A stretch of DNA of 64,000 bases, from positions 6,070,514-6,134,513 of the forward strand of contig NC_018396.1 of NCBI RefSeq assembly GCF_000208865.1. The letters are read 5' to 3'. Shown piece by piece: positions 1 to 12,700 of the stretch. A program made the translations under genes and the position numbers. Every line of letters starts with the position of its first letter. Positions within the stretch are counted from its first letter, which is position 1. Origin of the DNA: Neospora caninum Liverpool. Lineage: Eukaryota > Apicomplexa > Conoidasida > Eucoccidiorida > Sarcocystidae. The notes under the pieces are model-generated. The model did not search any database, was not told the origin of the DNA, and worked only from the letters and a program-made list of their open reading frames with translations.

Positions 1-3000
1 ACTAAGGCACATAACGTCATACACCCTAAGCACCGGACAATGTGGGTAGAGAAAAGAGGGGAACCCTCTGTAGAGTAAGAGGGAAGACACTGTATAAGTT
101 GAAAGCATGAAAACGATTGTGAAAAAAAAGGCACAACCTCCTCTAAAGACCTCAGAAAAAAGCGTGGGTGCACGTGTGGCAGCGCAGCCTCTATGGCTTT
201 AAGCATTGCTACTTGTAGCAGCATGAGGAAGCATGTCTGAGTGCGTCTTTCGCTCATCTATGCGTTTTTACTGAGTGTTGCTTCCCTCTCGACTTCCTGT
301 GTTTTTCGTACACAAACCGCAATGTGATTCAGCGTTTGTCAACCTGAGGGCACGAATACCGTACGAATCTGTGGCGTACTCGTGACGAGTCAGAGAGGAA
401 AAAAAGGACACAAGTACTGATATAGGAACCTTATGTACGCTAACTAATTCAACGCGCCTATTTGGGGCCGGTGAAAGGACTGAAATGATGCATGACAACA
501 CCGAGGGGCTCTCAGTCACATTTGGTGGAATAGCAAGTCAAAGCGTGCTCATACTCGGCTACTTCTGAAACATAGGACATGAGGACAGGAGATACATTCA
601 CGTTTTTTGGCTGTCTGTGCCACGCGAGGTGCCATGGAGATACAACGCGACCGTAGATCTACTGCCCCTCGTGAAGGAGAGTCATTGAACCGGAAACTAG
701 GGTGTAGCGGCTCAACTATGGGAAACTGTTTCCTAGCTGTTTCATGTTTCAGAGACAGACCCGCTCTTTTCATGCTCCCGTGCGTGAAAAAGTCTAGCAG
801 TGACCAAGATCCCTCCGATTGCCTTTGGACCCAATTACTGTTTCTGGCGGTGAGACGTCAGCCGTGACAGCCTTGCAGAAAACTGGAAAACTTCACATTA
901 ACCACATTTTTCACGCTACAGGCAGCTCCCCGCCACACCCCAAAGCAACTCTCCAGGTGGAAAATAGAAGCCACGTGCGTCCATTCATGCATCGGCTGCG
1001 GCACTCCTGGTGTCACCCTTTTTTGGTTACGCGGTGTTTGACTGCGATGCATACACGCTATGCAGTTACACCATGCGTCAGACGTCATAAAAAGGACAGA
1101 ACCGTTAAGAGGGCCTAGATGACAAGGAAACTTCCTGTCAAGCAGCAACCAAGCCATGCCGCTGCGCTCGGGAACAGTATAAAGTGGGATTCCTAGGTTT
1201 ATACACACTACTTTTTCCTGGTGAGTATATACTACGAGTTGGACAACTGGTTTAGATCTTAAATGTGGAGGTGGTGATACAATCTGAAGATTAAACCCGG
1301 AGCATAAGCCGTCGGCCCCAGTTACAGGACCCAGAGGCACAATCGGTGCGGTCCTCTGTTGTGTAGCAGTGTATTCCCAGTTCCAAGAGAAAGGGCACTT
1401 TAAAATTGTCAGCGACTATTTTGCGACCGCTGCACGGTGGGTTGTTGTCCGCCCATTGTTAGGGAAAACCGTAATAGTGGCTAAAAAGAGGATTAACATT
1501 AGCATCCCCCTTTGTGTCCGGTGCCGTCGCGTTGCAATTGTCACAGAGATGCCCTCTTGCTGCTGTTCTCGAGCCCTCGGTATAACGCAATGTGGTGGCC
1601 ACCCACGTGTCCTCTAAATGTACAAAACATGATAAACAGCAGAGGAGCAAAAGCTCAGTCCTCTCTCCCGGGATGGCTCCTGTTCCCACTCTCCGCGCAT
1701 GGTAGACACGCTATGTCGCAAACGATGGACGGGACCGGCGATTGTTCGCCGCCGTGGGCAGCGTCGTTTCTCGAGTTCCGTTTCTTCCCGTGGAACCGCT
1801 CACTCTCCCATGACTTCTAATTCATACCTTCCATCGACAGATTTCACACAACACAATACCTCGGTCTGTACAGAGGGACTTCCTTTTGGAGCATCTCCAC
1901 AAACTTTTTATTTCTCTCCCGATCCCCGGGCGGCCACCTGTGCGTCTTTGCTGATACGTAGGGCGAACACCTACTGAAAGAGACCTTGTCCCCGCCAGCT
2001 ACGCGCGACGGGGAAGGTCACACAGGGAGGTTCGCGGATCCTTCCGCTATCGCTGCGCGATCCAGTACTGCAGTCCGTTGCTTCACTCCTTTCCCATTCT
2101 CGTATGTTTCTGGCCGAATGATTGACAGCTAGATGGAATTCCGGCGCAATGGCACCCGTGCGTTTCTCAGGCGGAAGTGACACGAAAACTTGTTCACGGT
2201 AATGGGTTCCTCGAGAATTCGCTTGCGAAGTCAAGCGTGTGTCGCAAGTGCTTCTCTCTCAGTTGGGGCTGCTGCGTAAGCCCGCCACTCCGTGTCGTCG
2301 GCCAAGGCAGTTCTGTTGTTAACCGTAATACGAGGTTTTGCACCGTTTCTCCTCCGGACCTCGGCAGGTGAGACCCCACCCCGGAAGTCGCGGGTAACCG
2401 GGAGTCTTTTTGATGACAGAGCACCAGTCAGCGATGTTCCGGCAGCTGAGGTCGCGTGCCCGTGTCGGAGAACCCGAGAAAAAATCGTACGCTGGAACGT
2501 GTGCTGGTAGGTTAAGAGCTGCAGCCGCCGCAGCTGCGCAGCCGAAACGGTTCAGAGTTTGTGTGTGTGTGTGCTCCCGGGATCATTTTCTCCTCGTGGG
2601 AGTGCCGGAAGCCCCAAGCGACTGTAGAGGAGTTTTGCCTTCGTGTGTGCAGGGCGGCTGTGATTTCTGGCTCGGCGGTAAAGCTTCTTAGGCCGTGTGG
2701 TTTTGTAACGTCTTTTGTGCCGTTCGAAGTGAAACTAGCCTGGTGGAACAGTGGCCCAACTGCTCTTTTTTCCGAGCTGTTGCGTGTGCGTCGCAGATGG
2801 ATGCCCACCCCTTTGTGCCCGAACTCAGTGTACGCGTAGTTCGGCTGGCAAAGCAAACTGGTAAGCTGTTGGTCACGCGTGTGGCATTTCGAACGCTTTG
2901 AGAGAGCTGGCCAGCGCTTCCGTTGCCCACTGTTTCGCGCGCTTTCCGTGCCCACATAATTCGGGAAAAAAGAGAGACTTCCCCTCGGTTCACAGTCTCA

Positions 3001-6000
3001 GTGCGGGACCCAGGACACCTTTCATCCGTTTCGTGGATTGAGAGGAAATGCGGCCTATGCCTGTGATGCATGAGACGAAGAGGCCTGAAGAAATTCTCTG
3101 CCGGGGGCCGGTTAACTTCTCTGGTCGCAAACGCGCTCTCGCCGCTACCACACGTCGGCGTTGAAACGGGGAACAGAACCGACCGATTCATTTCCAGTCA
3201 AGATCTTTCTGCACACGGATAACCGAAAATCGAAGCCGTTGCGTGGGGTCACCGGGGAGTGCCGGAATTTGGCGGGAACCCACCGGGCCGCCGTCGGCAA
3301 GGGCGGCGCGTGTCGAGAAATTTGTGGTGTGCGGGAAAAGAGTGGTCGGTTGTTGGGGGAAAACTGCGTGGTGGTGGAGTGTAGCGACACCTGGACGTTT
3401 CTTTGCGTCTCTTTGTCAGGGTCTTTTCTCCTACTGTTTTTCTTTTCGCGAGTGTTAAGCGTGCGATTTTCAATTGAAGTGCCCGTCTTCTCTTCCGTCC
3501 TCAACTCTCCGTTTGTGCAGTACCGGCGAATTTTATTTCTCGCTACTGGAGAAGTGAAATATAAACCGCGATATTGACGGGTGGGCTGCTGCTGTGGTCA
3601 CCAACCTTCGTCGAGTACGGCCGCATGGAAACGGAGCTAGTGAACGGCGCCAAACTTGAGCGGGTGTGAGGCCTGGACGACATCCATGGAAAAGTGTAGA
3701 TCAAAGGACCGAACGGTTCTGCAAACCTGACGGGCTCAAGTGTAGAAAAACGCGTGTGTGTTTTTTTTTCTTGCCCAGTTCCCGTGAGGTGAAGTCCGCC
3801 GTAGTGCCTCGCAGGATCAGAGGGACACACTAGTGGCCAGCATAGACTGTCCTGGGTGTCGCGCCAAGGGAGGCTTCCTACGGTGGCCAAGTGAGAGACG
3901 ACGAGATTCTCGCGCTCCCGAGCTGTTCTGAGGATTCGCCCGGTGAGGCCGCGTTTCGGGGGAAAAGGTGAAATTTTGTCGTTCTTTGAGCTCGCTTTTT
4001 TTTGACTTCCTGTAACTTTTTGACGGAGACACCCGTCCGACAAACCGCAGTTTTTTTCGCGGCGGCGCTGCAGCCCATTGGCGGCCTGCACCGTGATGAT
4101 TCACCTTTGGTTGCCTGTGATATTTCATTCCGGCACAGAATGAACTTGTATGCGTGGTATCGGCTTCCGTTACAAAATTAGTCACATATTGACCTCTGCG
4201 GGAGAGGGAATGCTTTCGTTGCGCGTATTGGGCTGAAGCGTGAAACAGAGGGTTCCACGCGTGTGCGCATTGCTGTTTGTCTTCTCTAGGGCGGTGTGCT
4301 GAAGCGTTTTCACCGGTCCTCTTGCTCCTTTACTCATCTCGCGTGCCCGTCGCGCGTGCTCCAGGAAAAAACTGGTATCGTGTGTCTCTTTTTCTGGTCT
4401 CTGTCTCCCGGTGTGCGTTCGGCTCCTCTCTGCTGTTCCGAGGATAGCGGTAGACGTTCTCTTGACCCCTTGGGACTTCCTCACGTCCGCGACGCGGAAG
4501 AGGTGCGCCTGTTGCTGCGCGCACTCTCGGCTCTCCCCCTCCCCCCCGTTTTCGCCAGCACTTTCCTCGGTTATGTGGTTGTCCAGGAAAATCGCGGAAG
4601 AAAACCAGGCGGGGGGGGGGTTTTGCGCGCACGTCAAGTGAAGCCGCGAGAGGCGAGGTGAAAGAGGACCGCTTTCTTTTCCCAGTTCCTTTTCGCTCTC
4701 CTTTTCGTTTTCTTTTCTCGAAACGGACGCACAACAACCCCTCCTGCTGTCGATAAAACGACGAGGAGAAGCACGCCCGGTGTTCTTCTTTTTTCTTCCC
4801 CGTTTTCGGTCCCGTGTCGAGTTTTTTTGAAGAGCGGGGCGTGCAAACCCCGCGAAAAATCAAACTGGACAAGTAAACACTGGAGAGAAAAACCCCGATT
4901 TTTCGGAGCGTCCTAGTGAAAGAGTGCGGAAAAAACGGAGGATTTGGAGCGAAAAAGCGAACGCTTCCGCTCTTTCTCCCGTTGCATTTTCGTGCGCAGA
5001 AGCAGTGTTTTCCGTGTTTCGCCATTTCTGCTGCTTCGTTTCGTTAGCTTTTTTGCAGGGTTCTGCGACACTCTCGCGCGGACCGGAAAGTGCATTTCTC
5101 GCTTCCTCACTTTTTGGCAGAGGAGACGAGACTTCTCGAGAAGGCGAGAGATGTCTGTTTCCTTTTCGAATTGAGAGGGAAAGAGAGAGCAGGGGGAGAA
5201 TTAGGCGTAGCGTACGCCCCTCTCTTCCTCGCCTCTCCACCTCTCTCGCGTCGAATCCGCGGGTGCACAGGAGAGGGTGCCAGCAAAGTGCGCTTTTCAT
5301 CGGGACGCAAATCCCACGAGCCAGAGCTTCTTTTCATTTTCTTGCTTTCCGTGCTTCTCCACTTCGACCTTCCCGAAATTCTTTTACACCGCTACGCCCT
5401 GCTCCCTTTTTAAGTTTCTCCGAATCGGGCTGCGTGGTGAATATTTCCACGGAGAGGAGAGAGGTTTTTTCTCGTCTCTCGCTTTCTGCGCGGGATTTGC
5501 CGGGTTTTTGTCTTCGAATCTCAACAATATCTGTCTTTTTTCCGTCTCTCTCGCGATCGTCTCGGCCTCAGCCACACCGACGCCCCGTGCGTGCATAGGC
5601 TCTTTGCTTCTGTGCGTGTTTGTGGCCGAGCGCGCGTGCTTAATTCTCGCCCTTTGCTGGACGAAACCGTAGATACGTCCTCGACGACGCGTGCCTGGAG
5701 ATATATAGAAATCCGGATTCAGGATAGAAGTAGTGGCGGGAAGCCTTGGGGTTCCGGTGTTTTTTTCCTGGTTCGCGACGAGCACCGAGGGACAAAGAGT
5801 CAGTGGGCAGCGAGTGGTGGTGCATGTAGTGAACGCGTGGGATGTTTTCTCTGTACCACAAGTGCAGACGCTCTTACTCCATTTCTCTCGCCAGGAAAGT
5901 GCCAGGTTCTGTGTTTGTGTTTCGCCAGTCACCCGGTCTCAGAATAGCTCGCAGAGGAACCAGTCGTTTTTCTCGTTTGAAGCAGCGTTACCTCGCCTAC

Positions 6001-6723
6001 GAGCTGCCAGCATCGGGCGCTTCTTTCGTCCAGAGGTACGCTGTGTAGCTTCTCCCGATTCTGTTCGCCGAGAGCGCGTCTCGGGCAGTCAATCGATGCT
6101 CACACTACCGTGTACGTACTCGCGTTATCCATCAAGATAGCGATTCTCATATGTACTCTGTAGATGCATGTGTCGGTCCCCCAGTCCTTCAGGCTGTCTG
6201 AAGAGAGACACTTTCGACTACGTGTTTCCTTATTCTTCGCGCATCGGCGTGGGGTTCACGTGTCTCCGAATTCTCTGCTGGAACCCGGCAGAGTTGCGAG
6301 AAACTTTTGTCGCGTTTCGCCCCCTCGTAACGCGCCCTCCGCTGCGTACGCGGTTCGCCTCGTTTTGTCCGTCTGTCTTGTCCCGTGACTCGCCGCCGCA
6401 TTTCTTCCTGCAGCCGGCCGCGTTTCGCGCGGTTCTCTGGTGTCTCGTTTTTCGTTTTTCATACGTAACATCCCTTTCCTCGGCCGTCCCGTGGTGATCG
6501 GCCGTTCACATCCTCTTTCTGCGTGTGGCCGCGTTTCTGCGTGTGCGGTATCGCTTGGCCCTTTGTGGGAAGGCAGTGGTGATACGAGAGTGTCGAGCGG
6601 TGCTTCTGCGCTGGACACACAAAAAGTCCATTGCTTCGCGTTTCTGGCGAACCCAGAGCAGCGCTGCCAGGCTCGCTTCACAGCTGCGGTCTTGTCCCTC
6701 TGTTGAATCTGCCTCTTCTTTCC
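1..6723. other. Gene-free upstream region and 5' leader of the ApiAP2 gene
   Basis: No reading frame here has the length, composition or splice pattern of a gene; the open frames are short and overlap on both strands. The first ~2 kb is less GC-rich. From about 4.2 kb the plus strand becomes rich in CT and TTTC tracts, as expected for a long transcribed leader. A short TG run lies near 2559-2575 and an 11-G run near 4610. The last few hundred bases before 6724 probably belong to the 5' UTR of the AP2 gene; a promoter cannot be placed from sequence alone. Confidence 0.5.
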
Positions 6724-9700
6724 ATGGCGGAGGCGATGGCGTCCGCGGAGCCTACGCCTCCGGCAGCATCCGGGAGAGAGCTGTCTGGGAGCGCGATGGG
6801 GACGGAGGGGACACCGCTTCCGGACGGGACGTTGAGCGGAGCCCTCACTTCTTCCCCACAGAGTTTCGGGCTGGCCGCGGAGGCAAACAGAGAGACAGGA
6901 GAGGAAGGAACCGGCCGTGCAGAGTTGCAGGGCGGGGGAGACCGCGAACAGAGCACTTCTCGTTCTCTCGACAAAACCGATATCGCTCTGTCTACACAGC
7001 TCCAGCTTGAGCAGCTGGACGCTCTCCAGCAGCATGTTCAGAAACAGCTTCTGGAAGGCGTGTCGTCCGCTGCGGGCCTCGCGCCGTCGGCTGACGAGGC
7101 AGCAAATCTGCAGGTCGACGGAGAAGCAGGGGCGCCTTTCGGAGTCGCAGAAGGTTGCGGCGGCGCTTCTGAGGTTGGTGCAGTGGAAGGCGAAGAAGCG
7201 TGTCGGGAGGCCCTCGCCGCTCCGAAGGCAGACCTGACAGAGTCCGGAATCGAGGACAAAGACGAGGTTTGCGGGCCGCATTTCTCGAGGAAAGGCAAGG
7301 GATGGGGCGACGATGCGCGTTTGGGATCTGCGTTGTCGGGAGGGACAGCGGTGGAAGAGGAGGGCGAAAACTCGTCGTCCTCTTCGCTTGGATTTTCCGC
7401 GTCTTCTCCTGGAGGGCGCGACGGAAACGGAGACGATGGAAACTCCCTTCTTCCCGCCACGAGCAGCGACGCAGACGTCCCAGGCACTCACGAAGACCGT
7501 CTTCGTCTCCTCGTGCTTCAGCAGGAGTCCATGATGAAACAGACGCCAGGAGGCGAGCTCCCCGCATCCCTGGAAGTCGCGGGAGGCGGCCGAGTGACGC
7601 CGAGTGCCTCAGACCAGACTTTCTCTTCTCTGCAGTTTTCGGAAGAGTCACAGAGCCCTCAGAAGGCCGGTCCGCTCCCGTCGCTGCTGACGGGGAAGCG
7701 GACTCGGCGCAGTGGCCAGGCCCCGACGGCCGCGACGGACTCCGCCCATCTCTCGGCCTCGCTGTCTCCAGGCGGAGACGGCGAGACAGGGAAGATCGGC
7801 CCTAGCGCGTTGCTCTTTTGCGGGGAAGAGGATCCACAGTCTTCGCTCTCGACCCCTCAGGGGGCAGACGGTCGCGGCCAGTCGACGGAGGCGACGCCTT
7901 CGAGCGGAACCCACGCGTCGGGAGACAGAAAGGCCAAGCGCGAGGACCACGAGCCGATGAAGACTCGGCGGTTGGCGCGGGCGGCGGCTCAAGCAGCGGC
8001 TGCGATGGCAGCTGCAGCCGCGGGCGCGACCGACGGCCAAGGCGAAGCTGCGGCGGTGAAGGCGGAAGGGAAAGAGTTTTCTGGGTACTTGGCATCGCCG
8101 GAGAGCCTCGCTAGCCAAGCGCTTGCGCAGTCGTCGGCTCCGCTGGCGAACCTTGCGGGCTCTCATCCTGCGGGCTTGTACCTCGACGAGGCGTCCGCTC
8201 TTTCGGGGCTCGTCCCGGGGGTCGGGAAAGGCGGAATGCCCGTCCCAGTCCCCGGTGCGGAGTGCGCGCCTGCAATGAATGCGGCGTTGTTGCCTGTGAT
8301 TTCGACAGGCGTGCTGTCTGGCCCTGGCGCGCCGGGCGTCCCTTCGCTGCTCACATCGGGTCGCCTGTCTCATCCGGGCGCTGCGGGGGCCCAGGCCCCT
8401 GCGCTCGCCGGGGCCAACGCTGTCCCTCAGGGCGCCTGCGCCGGCGGCGCGGGCGAGTACGAGCGGAGCGACTTGCTGATGCGGCCTGGCGTCAGCTACT
8501 ACGGGGGCCGCCAGGCCTGGGTTGCGGAGATCAAGTACGGGGGGCGGAGACGGTTCAAGGTCTTCAGTGTCGCCAAATACGGCTACGAAGGCGCGAAGCA
8601 GATGGCTGTGGACACGCGAGAACGGTGGGAAGAGGCGCGCGAAGCTGGCGAGCTAGATCAGCTGATGATGAGCTCTCAGCGCCATCAGTGCCCCGTGCAG
8701 AGTGGAGTCAAGGGCGTCTACTACGACACAGCGCGAAAAGGGTGGCGAGTCGTGGTGACCTTGAACTGCCGGCAGATGAGCAAGTTTTTCTTGGCCAGCA
8801 AGTTCGGAAACGCCGAGGCGAAACGCTTGGCCATTGAGTGCCGCCAAATGTGGCTCGATGCAATCCAGAATGGCCGCGCAGACGACGTCTTTGAGAAGGC
8901 GCGGAAGCTCGTCTCTTTCAAGACGAAAGGTGTGAACAATGGCGCCAACGCCAACGCGGGCCACAACGGCGCATGCGCGGGCGCCGCGGGGGGACTGCCC
9001 CACACCGCTCCCGTGGGCTCTTCTTCAGCAGTGTGTGGAGCTGCGGGCCCCCACGCGCCCGCGGCGGGGGGCCTTCTCGCCTCGCGGTTCGCAGCCAGTG
9101 GGCCGGGTAGCGCAGGCTCGCCGCACCAGGGTGTCGGCGCAGGCGTCGGCGGCGAGCTGTCGCATTCCTCTTCCGTCCTTCTCGCCGCAGCGGGTGGCGG
9201 GGCTGCGGGAGCCCCCGGCGGTCTCCAAGGGCCTTCATCCGGTTTGTTGAATTCTTCGCTCTCGTCTTGTCTGGGAAAGTTCGGGGCGACGCCGCCTGGG
9301 ACCGGCCTCTCAGCGGACGGGACGAGCAGCAGCTGCCTGTTCTCGAACGCCGCTGGGACGCCTTCGCGGAATCTGCGAGACGCCTCGAACGAGTTGCTCC
9401 TCGCGGCCGCGGCGGCCAACGCCTCGTCCGCGCATGCAGGCACAGCTGCGCTTCTCTCGGGGCTCCCAGGCGGAGCCGTGGGCGTCCCTGTGGGCGCGGG
9501 GGCGGGCCCGAACGGCGCGGTGAGCGGCGACGGGACTTCTTCTCTGGCTGCGGCCGCGGCGGCGTTCCTCTCGCCGTCTTCGCTCACGTCTGTGCCGAGG
9601 GGTCTGCGAGGAGACACCCCAGCGTCTCGGGGGAACACGCCAGGGGGCTCGCCGACGGAAGAGAGCGGCGGGGGCCCACAGGCCGGAGCAGCCGGCGTGC

Positions 9701-12700
9701 ACCCGGCAGGGACAACCCCCGGCGGGCGGCCGTCGCCGGCGTTTGGCCTCGCGTCCTTCGCTGCAGCAGCAGGGGCTCCAGGGGCGGGAGCCTGCGCGAC
9801 GGAAGGTGGAGCCGCAGGCTCAGGGGCTGCTGGAAATGCGGCAGGCGCTGCTCTTCTGGCCGTGGCGTCCCAGCAGGGTTTTGACCCTAAACTCCTCCAG
9901 CAGCAGCAATTGGCCGAGCAGCAACTCGTTCTTCAGCAGTGGGGCGAGGCCGCGGCGGCCGTGGCTGGCGGCGTGGGAATTCCACAGACGCTCTTCTCCT
10001 CTGGATGCGCCGACGGCGAGAACGCAAATGGAACGATGAGGGATCCTGTCGCAGCGGCGAATCAGCATCAACAGCTGCAGCTTCAACTGCTTCAAGAGCT
10101 TAACCGAGGGGCCTCCCTCCCTCCGCTCCTGGACGTCCTCTGGGGGCCCTCTGTCGCAGGGACAGGGGCGGTGGCAGCTCCTGGGGACAGAGAGGCCGGC
10201 GGCAACCAGGGCACTGAAGGCGCCTGCGGAGCAGAGAATGACTTGGTCACGCTTCAGCCTGGGGCAGCGAGGGAAGAGGCAGCGGGCGGAAACCAGTCGT
10301 CTCTCCTGGCGATGGGTCTCGGGGGCCAGGAGGAAAGCGGGGCAACTGGCGAGGGAGCGGGGGCCCAGAATGGCTGCGGCCTGTCCGCTCCTGTCCTCTC
10401 TCTCCTCCTGCAGCAGCAAGGCCTCCACCACCAGCAGCTCGCGGCTGCGGCGGCGGCGGCCGCCAGGGGCTGCGCGCCGCAGCCGGGCGCTGGAGCCCTC
10501 TGTGGCTTCAACCGCGACGGGAACATGGTGGTTCTGGGCAACCCGGTCGCAGGGGGCGCGCCGGGGTGTCTCCTTTCTGGGGCTGCCTCAGGCGACAGTG
10601 CAGCCACAGACAAGAGAGGGCCGAACCAGGTGGGAGGCGCTCTCGGGAACGCCATGGGCGCCATGTCGGGTCATCTAGCTGGAGGGACCCTCCTAGGGGC
10701 GGCTGGCGCCGCACGCCCGGGCGCGAATGTTGCCGCGCCTGCGACAGGCGCCACGGGTTCGAAGCGGCGGCGCACCCAGCAGGGGGCTGCGGCGGTGGGG
10801 CTCCAGGGACATACTGGAGGTCCGGGCGCTGCTGGTAGCGGTGCGACGGGAGTCGGAGGTTCGAAAAGACACCAGAGACAGTCGAAGGATGCGGTGTCGT
10901 CGGGCATCCTGGCAGGAAGCGGAGGCAGTGCGGTCCCGGGAGCAGACTGCGCGGGTGCGAAGCCTCTCGGCGCAGCAGCTGTCGGGACGGGCTCCGAGAA
11001 CAGCACGTGCGACGTGCGGGGCGTCTACCTCGACACGCGAAACAACGCATGGGCGGCCACCATGGGAGTCCATGGCCGTAATGTGAAGAAGAGCTTCGCG
11101 GTTGCGAAGCACGGCTACGAAACAGCCCTTCAGCTGGCGATCCACGCGCGGAGACAGTTGGAGCGGATCTACTGGGGCTCCAGTCCAGGCGACGAACAAG
11201 ACGCCGCGTTGCTCGGCTTGTCGAACCGCGGGAACGCCGGTGCTGTTGCCGGGGCAGCAGCCAACTCAACCCCCGCTGCGGGCGCTCTTTCGTCTCTGGC
11301 ATCTCCTCACCAGGGGGCGCCGGCCTCGGCCGTCCCGCAGCCGCTGCTCCACGCCCAGCAGCCGCTGCCAGCCCTCCAGGGTCTCTGCTGGCCCACGCCG
11401 GGCGGCATCACCCAGGCGGGAGCCCCGGGCGTGTGCGGGCGACCTGAAGACGAGATGACGGCGAGCATGGCGGCGCTCAGAGGCGCGATTCTCGACCCCG
11501 CGGCGCTGTCGCGGCTCTCTGGGGAAGACGCAGCTAGCGCCGAGGCCGCCGCGCGAACTGCGGTCGCCGCAGGTTCTCTTCTCTACGGTACTCCGTTTGG
11601 GTCGGCGCTCCCCACAGGCCTCGCGGCCAGTCCCGTGGTGGCGCCTCCGAGCAACTCGGCGGAAGGAACGGGCGAGCTGGCGTCCAGTGGAGATTTGCGG
11701 GGCGTCGTGGGTGGAGCGCGAGTCCGAACTGGGGGCGTTGCCGCGACAGAAGAAAGCCAAGAAGGGGCCGGGGTAGCACGGCCGGGGGCTGTTGCCGGCA
11801 TGTTGGCAGGCGGGGCCGGAGACAACCTGTCTCCGGCACTCGGGATGGCCGGCGCGACTGCGGGTGCGTGCTCTGGGGGTCTTCCGGGAGGTCCCACGCT
11901 CCTCGGGTCCGGCTTGGAAGGGCGCGATGCGTCGTTGAATATGGCGAATCTCATTGCCTCGACGTCAGGAAGCTCGCCGTCGGGGGGTTTGTTCGTGCGG
12001 GACGCACTGGCGGCGCTGCTCTTGCAACTGGATCCTCAGCAGCGGATGGCTCTTCTCCAGGGCGACATGAACTCTCTGAACTCCCTTCAGGCTGCGTTCC
12101 TCCAAAATTCCCAGTTTTTCACTCCGTCGTGTGCACCCGACGCAAATCAACTCTTTGTCGGGGCGAACGCAACTCCAAATGGGCCTCTCGGGGCCGCCGC
12201 GCCCGAGCCGTGCTCGCCGTCCCTCCTGCTGGGGAACGCGGAGGGGTCAGCTGGTGTGGGGTGTGGGGCCGTCGGGCTCGCCGCGGGGGTGACCGAGGAG
12301 ACACTTCGCGAGAAAGAAGCGATGCTGGCGGCTGGAGGGGACCAAGGCGTCGGCCAGGTGAAAGCCAGCGGAGCCTCGGAGAACGAGCAGAAGGAAGAGC
12401 AGGAAGGCCGAGCTGCTACGGACCTCAAGGAGGGTGCTTTCTCTTTCGGCGCAGGAAAAGAAGAGATCCAGGGGGCGAAGACGGAGGAAGACGCTGGGAA
12501 AGAAAAGGAACCGTCGGGAGAAGCGCTCAACTTGGGCAGTATCCCTACAGGCAACACGGCAGTCACTCCCGTCGAGCCGACAGGTGTGGAGATGGCGGAG
12601 CAGCAACCGACTGCAGCTGAAGCGGGCGATGGACTGAACGGAGGCGTCGAAGCGGGAGAAGATGCAAAAGGCAGTGAGGCGGGGAAGCCTGAGACGATCC

